In this document: positions 16,041 through 20,577 of the stretch, in pieces
Numbering within the stretch: position 1 is the first letter of the stretch
Layout: each line of letters starts with the position of its first letter
DNA from: Chara braunii
Lineage: Eukaryota; Streptophyta; Charophyceae; Charales; Characeae
NCBI GenBank assembly: GCA_003427395.1
Contig: BFEA01001214.1
Span: forward strand, 47,562-68,138
DNA: 20,577 bases
Reading direction: 5' to 3'
Notes under the pieces: generated by a model
The model's input: only the letters and a program-made list of their open reading frames with translations
Told to the model about the DNA's origin: nothing
The model's database searches: none
Made by a program: the position numbers and the translations under genes

Positions 16041-16050
16041 CTATAAATTC
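16041..16050 (+). promoter_or_regulatory. TATA box of the older solo LTR
   Basis: CTATAAATTC on the plus strand preceded by CATGCACG, homologous to the boxes in LTR A and B. The flanking CGTCCCCCACG and GCGATTAG blocks are also shared. Confidence 0.75.
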
Positions 16051-16304
16051 AACAAGTGCGATTAGTTTGCTATCTTGTGGAAGTTCGAGGTTAGCGCGAT
16101 CAGTGAGGATCGGATAACAAGCACGTAAAAAAAGGTGAGTAGAAGAGTGTTGGGCGATCCGACGAGCTGGTGCCGAGTATGCGGGGTTGATGTGGGGGCC
16201 GTGACAGACTGTGGCGCATGGGCGAACCTGGCTTGCATCCCCGGACTAAGCGGGTTGATAACTTTGTGTGGATGCGAGGCGAAGAACTGCCCGCATTGGG
16301 AATG

Positions 16305-16307
<3 letters not shown>

Positions 16308-16390
<83 letters not shown>
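16308..16390. repeat. (GA)n microsatellite within the solo LTR
   Basis: An 83-base GA tract on the plus strand. It is at the position homologous to the tracts in LTR A and B, following GACT(A/G)AGCGGG and CTGYCCGCAT blocks that all three share. Confidence 0.92.
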
Positions 16391-16395
<5 letters not shown>

Positions 16396-17076
16396 ATGTT
16401 GGGATGGTGTCTTTTCTCTCCTCATCTGTATAATTTTGACAATTGGCGCCAGCCTCCAGCTATGAAACCGTTTGAGCACGCATCAGCGCGAGCGTGTGCG
16501 CTTCAAAACCCCCCTTCCACGCTCAAACGCGCTCAAAGCAGCTTCGGGCGCGCACGCTCGTCAAAAAACGAGCGCGTGGACACCATGGGGTTGCGCGAGG
16601 GCAGGGGACGGCGTGGGGCAATTTGCGCACATAAAAAAAAAGGTGGTCAGGGTGATTTTTTTTTGGGGGGGGGTGGGGTCGGGGGGGTTGTTGGGTTGGT
16701 GTTTTAGGTGAGGTGGGGTTTGGGGTGGGCTGGGGACCGTGGGGTGGGACTTTTTTTGGGCCAGGGGTGCCGAATTTCGATTTCCGCAGGCCCTACCCAG
16801 GCTACCCCCAAAAGCTTCAAAATGACGAAGCATAAAATAGGGCTCATTCCAACTTTTTTTTTAGGCAGGGTATGAAAACTGGCCTTCCCCCTCCCTTCTG
16901 CCAATCCCACGCAGTGGTGGGGTAAGTTCGCAAGCAGGGGGTGGTCGCCTAATAACGACCTGCCACACAAGCTTTGCAGAAGGCACAAATTGCATTTTCC
17001 ACGGCCAGCCGACCACCAATACATGCTGAAGATTGGAGTTCAGGTCTGCATATCGGCAGTTTTGGGTTAGCATGAA

Positions 17077-17445
17077 GATGCCCGTAGCTCTCTCGTTTTT
17101 TTGTTTTTGTTTTCTTACAAATATGTGTAGTGAGGCCTGCTCCACTACTCACCACATGCACAAACGACATAGCATATGGCGGTGTATGGTCCCATGTTTT
17201 AGCAGAAGATTCATTCTACTAATATTATATATATTTGGTGAGCGGTGGACGGAGGATTTAGATGCCCGTAGCTCTCTCGTTTTTTTGTTTTTTTTTTACA
17301 AATACTTACAGTGGGGCCTGCTCCACTACTCACCACATGCACAAAAGACATAGCACATGCCGGTGCATCATGCATGGTTCCATGTTCTAGCAGAAGATTC
17401 ATTCTGCTAATATTATATACATTTGGTGAGTGGTGGAGGGAGGCC
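17077..17445 (+). repeat. 184-bp tandem duplication, two copies
   Basis: Copy one starts at 17077 and copy two at 17261, each with GATGCCCGTAGCTCTCTCGT. Both include GCCTGCTCCACTACTCACCA, GCAGAAGATTCATTCT and a TAATATTATATA block and end in TTTGGTGAG. They differ by scattered substitutions and indels in the T-run and a 9-13 base insertion in copy two. Confidence 0.88.
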
Positions 17446-17476
17446 CTGAGAATCACGTGGAGACACCAACAGGGTC

Positions 17477-17528
17477 TAGCTCAATTGGTGACCCATAACT
17501 CCCGAGCTACAGACCTGAACTCGACGCC
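17477..17528 (+). other. tRNA-like A and B box pair (possible SINE head)
   Basis: TAGCTCAATTGGT fits the RNA polymerase III A box well (TRGCNNAGYNGG with one change). CTGAACTCGACGCC about 38 bases later is a weaker match to the B box. The spacing suits a tRNA. I cannot fold a full cloverleaf, so a decayed tRNA-derived SINE is more likely than a tRNA gene. Confidence 0.3.
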
Positions 17529-17684
17529 ACAGTATATATTGGTGGTCTGCTCCCACCTTTCTCATTGTGATGCGGCCACCCTGCTTGCTGAAGCAGCGGT
17601 ACTCAAAGCCTCCACAATGTCTAAGTGCATTGTCGGAGTCATTTGCCTGCAGGGGGCCCTAAATTGACGAAAAGGGAACCCTTT

Positions 17685-17686
<2 letters not shown>

Positions 17687-17757
<71 letters not shown>

Positions 17758-17769
17758 CGCTCGCTCGCT
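17687..17769. repeat. (TC)n then (GCTC)n microsatellite
   Basis: A TC tract from about 17687 to 17754 passes directly into four GCTC units. It lies inside the candidate DNA transposon and is not in the LTR-homologous part, so it is separate from the LTR GA tracts. Confidence 0.9.
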
Positions 17770-18045
17770 GTGTGCGCGCCTTGGTGCTTTTTTTTTTTTC
17801 AATCTGAACTCGGCCTCTGCCATCGGCAACAGGCCAGAAGGTCCAGAACCTTGGCCCCCACTGCTCCCCGCCGCCTGGGACCCCACACACACCACCAACC
17901 ACTCAGCACACCGCGAAACGCCCTCTCTCCGCGAAAGCGCTGAAGGCGCTCAAGCCGCGCTCGAGTGCGGTTTTGAGCGGCGCTAAAAAACTCGAGCGCG
18001 GCCCCCGCGCTCAATCAGCGCGCGGTTTTACTGGCCTCCAGCCAT

Positions 18046-18672
18046 CTTTTGCTTGCGGCTAACTCAGATTTTTTTTCTTTTGGGTAAAGGATGAGTGATC
18101 TGATCTATTTTCCTCTCTACTTTTCTACGAGCCTGTCGAGTTGGGTATGATCGTCTGTGCCTGATTCTGGCGCGTTTTGGGCCAAAACGGTATGAATGAA
18201 TCGTCGAGTTCACTGGAGTGTTGTGATGCTGCACTGATGCATGCATACTTGTCGATTTCTCATTCTTCTCCTTCTTTTGCAATATAGACTAGGAAGTCGT
18301 GTGATTGACCATGATCCCGCCCCCAGCCTCTGAATTTCGACCAATGCATGGATGTCAAGCTTTAGAGGAAACACGTCTTTTGGTCCGTCTAAACTGGCAA
18401 TCAGAATGGCTGATCGTCCATTGGTCGCGTGATCTTTGCCGGCTATACGCACATGTAACAACGTATGCATGGGTGTTCCGAAGGGAAACGGAGTAGATGG
18501 GCACGTTAGGTGTATGGATGTATTCCCTCAGGCGCGCCCGACCGAACTCATTCTTGGAGAATGACGCACAGGTCTTGTGCACGCACGTGTAAGCTTGACC
18601 CCGAGGGCCGCCGCGTACACTCGTGCCTGCAACCCGCCTCCCAAATGACAGGAGATCTGTTGGACCTGCAGT
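18046..18672 (+). other. LTR leader equivalent of the solo LTR, no gene seen
   Basis: This stretch corresponds to the leader between the GA tract and LTR ORF of LTR B. Similarity is patchy: TTGCGGCT near 18053 and a CACGTGTAAGC to CACTCGTGCCTGC block (18584-18630) that aligns with the same place in LTR B. I see no convincing ORF. Confidence 0.5.
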
Positions 18673-19251
18673 ATGAATGTTGAAACTCCTTTCCATGTTA
18701 CTGATCCCGAGTGTTTGAGAGACAGGGAATTCCGAGAATATTGGGAGCGCACGCACTTCTTTGCACGGCCCAGAGCCAAACTCCCGGAATTCCCCTATCA
18801 AACGGGGCGCGAGCACGTTTGTCAGTGGGACATCGCGCGAGCCTTAAACGACATTCCCTACCCTTTTCGCCGTTCCAACCCGCCCACGTGTCAGATTATC
18901 GCGGAACCCGGCATCGTCATCATCGAAACAAAATATCCTCCGTATAACCTCATGTTACCCTTCCATAGCCTAACGATCGCCCCCTGGCGTGCGATTGCTT
19001 CTTATTGGCGTGACCCACCTTGTTCTGAGTGCCAGCAGGACCGCGCCTATCGAGCTGCAGGGTTCACCCGACGAAGCCTCTCCGAAACCGAGTGGCGGGC
19101 ACATAGTCTTCGATTGAGGCCTGCCACGTCAGATTCCAAAACTTGCGACGTTCGTCGGCAACAAGTACTCAGACAGCGCGATAGCCACAGCGTCCCGCCG
19201 GTACACCATGTACGGGACCGACCCCGACGACGGAAGCAGCGGAGGTGGTGA
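18673..19251 (+). CDS. LTR-embedded ORF of the solo LTR, unknown conserved protein
   Basis: A 192-codon ORF starts at ATG 18673. Residues 1-60 include a charged segment (DREFREYWERTHFF) and a PEF motif with a loose counterpart in copy B. Residues 78-121 are the conserved core: EPGIVIIETKYPPY, LMLPFHSL, PWRAIASYW and Cys117-x2-Cys120. Differences from the copy-B core are largely synonymous or conservative (Y/F, I/V, S/T, L/M). The C-terminal 70 residues are Arg-rich and not conserved in frame, so the real stop in the ancestral gene is uncertain. There is no signal peptide or membrane segment. The aromatic-rich core with one Cys-x2-Cys might be half a metal site, but this is a guess. No family is recognised. 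Confidence 0.62.
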   Translation: MNVETPFHVTDPECLRDREFREYWERTHFFARPRAKLPEFPYQTGREHVCQWDIARALNDIPYPFRRSNPPTCQIIAEPGIVIIETKYPPYNLMLPFHSLTIAPWRAIASYWRDPPCSECQQDRAYRAAGFTRRSLSETEWRAHSLRLRPATSDSKTCDVRRQQVLRQRDSHSVPPVHHVRDRPRRRKQRRW

Positions 19252-19430
19252 TCCCAAGCGACCAACTTCCTGCAGTTTTGTCCCCGAAACTTACCACCGG
19301 AGATCCCAGTTCCGACCTGGGACTCCACCCCCACTTTCCTATAATCCTTGGCACACCCCTTTTTTGCACTTCTGGGCCCCCATTTCACTCCGATCAGGAA
19401 GTCGTGCTGGGCGTGAGGTTGGGCGTCACA

Positions 19431-19434
19431 GTGC
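19431..19434. repeat. Target-site duplication GTGC, right copy
   Basis: Directly after the TCACA terminus of the solo LTR, matching 2817-2820. Downstream sequence continues the repeat whose relative lies inverted at 501-555. Confidence 0.8.
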
Positions 19435-19469
19435 CGGTCTTGCACACTTTCTGACAGTACTCGACACAC

Positions 19470-20220
19470 ATTTGGGAGCCATCTGTCTAGTGTAAGTGGA
19501 GCGAGGCAGAACTCTCGAATTTTCGAGAGGCTAGTGTAGTGCAGCAAGACCCCATGTCCCACATCCTCGATTGAGCTAGCTCGAGGTTTAGATTTCGACA
19601 ACGTGTGACTGTGGGCGACCTTGGAGATGCAGGTCGTCCAAGTGTATCTAGCGGTATGTTTTTCTTCAGTTATTTCAATAGTGACTACTGTGGCTTTTTC
19701 CTACTAGTTGAACAAAAAGCCACTTTTGGTGAAAAATGGGGATCCCACATGGTTCCACGTCCGAAGGCATTGGAAAACTCTCCGGCTGTTTTTATTCTCA
19801 TGAATGTGTGTGTCGCCACGGCCGTGACCCGCGGTGCAACATGTTACGAAATTCCCAAATGCCCATGACCCCTTGCACTTCCCCCAAAAACTAGGCATTT
19901 TTTGTGATTTTTTATTTTTTTATTTTTTTGGGTGTGTCGCTGCTGTTCAGTTTTGTGTCCGTGGTCCTTGTATGTGGGACTGGAAACTTCTTGAACGACG
20001 CCCGTGGGTTGCTTCTCGAACCCGATAGCTCCGCAGGACCCGTTCACGCCCATCACAAATCGCCTAGGCAGTCGGAAAAGCCCCTCAGTGTCCGGGCCTA
20101 TGGGATTCAATTTTTCTTTTACGAATCGTTGGAGGAAATTTTCCGAATATTGGTTAAAAGGCCGTTGTGGGATCCTGCCCTGAGCTGTCTCCTTTTTTCA
20201 AGACAGCCAGCTCCAGTGTA
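19470..20220. other. Unassigned sequence, no supported gene
   Basis: A short palindrome CTCTCGAA-TT-TTCGAGAG lies near 19513-19530. Poly-T runs occur near 19898-19930. Plus and minus ORFs of 60-120 codons here show no recognisable domains. Confidence 0.5.
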
Positions 20221-20577
20221 TACTGCCGTACGCATACGGCCCGTCCCCACATCCAGACGTCCGTAATTACGGGCCCCCCGGCGCCCGTACGGCCCGTACA
20301 TACGGACTTTGAGCCGTCCATACACGGCCTTCCGGAGGGGTGCCGAGGGGGTGGATGCGCGGGGGGGGGGTCGGGTGTTAGGGGGTACCCCCCCCATTCA
20401 AAAAAACAGTAAAAAAAAAGATATTTTTTTTTGGGTCCGGGGTGATTTTTTTTTTTTTTTGATTGATTGATTAATTCGTTGATTGATTGATTGATTGATT
20501 GATTGGCAGTGGGGGGGTCGCCTCCCCCCCGCGAACACACACACACACACACACACCCACACCCACCCACACCCACA
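20221..20577. repeat. Low-complexity end: CCGTA palindromes, GATT and CA tracts
   Basis: From 20226 to 20330 there are many CCGTA/TACGG motifs in both orientations (for example CCGTACGCATACGG). G- and C-runs then form GGGGGTACCCCC near 20382, followed by A/T runs. A (TGAT)n tract spans about 20460-20505, a GGGGGGG-TCGCC-TCCCCCCC hairpin about 20511-20530, and a CA tract then CCCACA units close the window. Confidence 0.8.

Larger units (their letters stand above)
16930..17591. repeat. Imperfect inverted repeat around a tandem duplication
   Basis: Arms 16930-17068 and 17489-17591 are partial reverse complements. They share GACCACCAATA, GTTCAGGTCTG and CAAGCAGGG(GG)TGG blocks in inverted order. 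Between them lies the 184-bp tandem duplication. No ORF with family character is present. Confidence 0.55.
16464..18033. mobile_element. Candidate non-autonomous DNA transposon in the solo LTR
   Basis: The segment is flanked by near-identical 12-mers, GCCTCCAGCTAT (16452-16463) and GCCTCCAGCCAT (18034-18045), which could be a target duplication. Both ends start with an AAACCG-type sequence when read inwards and then carry clusters of GAGCGCG and CGCTCAAA motifs, some of which form hairpins (CGCTCGT-CAAAAA-ACGAGCG near 16555). LTR homology stops at its left edge and resumes at its right. No transposase ORF is visible. A duplication of 9-12 bp would suit a Mutator-like element, but the family is uncertain. 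Confidence 0.5.
2821..19430 (+). mobile_element. Older solo LTR of the same family, split by two insertions
   Basis: This diverged LTR begins TGTGAC at 2821 and ends GTCACA at 19430. Its pieces are 2821-3241, 15699-16463 and 18034-19430. The first piece aligns with the U3 of the younger LTRs: GAGCCCC...GGCTCTCGGAATT near 3144 and TAGGAATTTAG near 3209. The second piece carries the shared CGTCCCCCACG block, the TATA box and the GA tract. The third carries the LTR ORF and a terminus matching the younger LTR (CACTCCGATCAGGAAGTCG). With GTGC on both sides and no internal region of its own orientation, the simplest reading is a solo LTR left by LTR-LTR recombination. Its divergence makes it much older than the inserted element. 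Confidence 0.85.

Noticed and set aside
18673-19251. Host gene interpretation of the 192-codon ORF
   Set aside because: It lies inside LTR boundaries and has a homologue at the same place in the younger LTR, so it belongs to the element.
1-20577. CRISPR arrays, rRNA, bacterial operons or ribosome binding sites
   Set aside because: No regularly spaced repeats with unique spacers, no rRNA blocks, and all gene content is eukaryotic retroelement type.

Overview
The window is eukaryotic, repeat-dominated DNA. A plant-lineage genome is most likely: the retrotransposon primer binding site matches plant initiator tRNA-Met, promoters are TATA type, and (GA/CT)n tracts abound. A streptophyte alga is possible, but I cannot name a species. 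I see no convincing host gene. Alignments and identities below were judged by eye.

The core is a 12.46-kb Ty3/gypsy-like LTR retrotransposon on the minus strand (3242-15698), with its 5' LTR at right (about 13467-15698) and 3' LTR at left (3242-5037). It has a 4-bp target duplication, GTAC. In transcription order it carries a tRNA-Met-type PBS, gag capsid, a gag zinc knuckle, protease, RT-RNase H, a PHD-type zinc finger fused to integrase, an integrase GPY/F-like tail, and two accessory ORFs (ORF-X, ORF-Y). A weaker third candidate is ORF-Z. The coding frame is broken by nonsense codons, a 14-bp tandem duplication and a 1-base shift, so this copy is probably defective.

This element sits in antisense inside the U3 of an older, diverged LTR of the same family. 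That LTR runs on the plus strand from 2821 to 19430 and is flanked by GTGC on both sides, so it is best read as a solo LTR. It was hit a second time by a candidate non-autonomous DNA transposon at about 16464-18033. Removing the insertions gives LTR pieces 2821-3241, 15699-16463 and 18034-19430. The sequence around the solo LTR belongs to another repeat, and an uninterrupted relative of the insertion site lies inverted at 501-555.

The most interesting signal is an ORF inside the LTRs. The plus-strand solo LTR (18673-19251) and the minus-strand 5' LTR (14105-13614) encode related peptides whose codons differ largely at synonymous positions. This suggests the LTR has carried a selected protein gene. 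Other notable signals are the PHD finger upstream of the integrase core, two successive ATGA stop/start overlaps that introduce ORF-X and possibly ORF-Y, and an intron-like break in gag.

Regions 1-2820 and 19431-20577 hold microsatellites, short tandem repeats, a large foldback (2361-2810) and low-complexity DNA.
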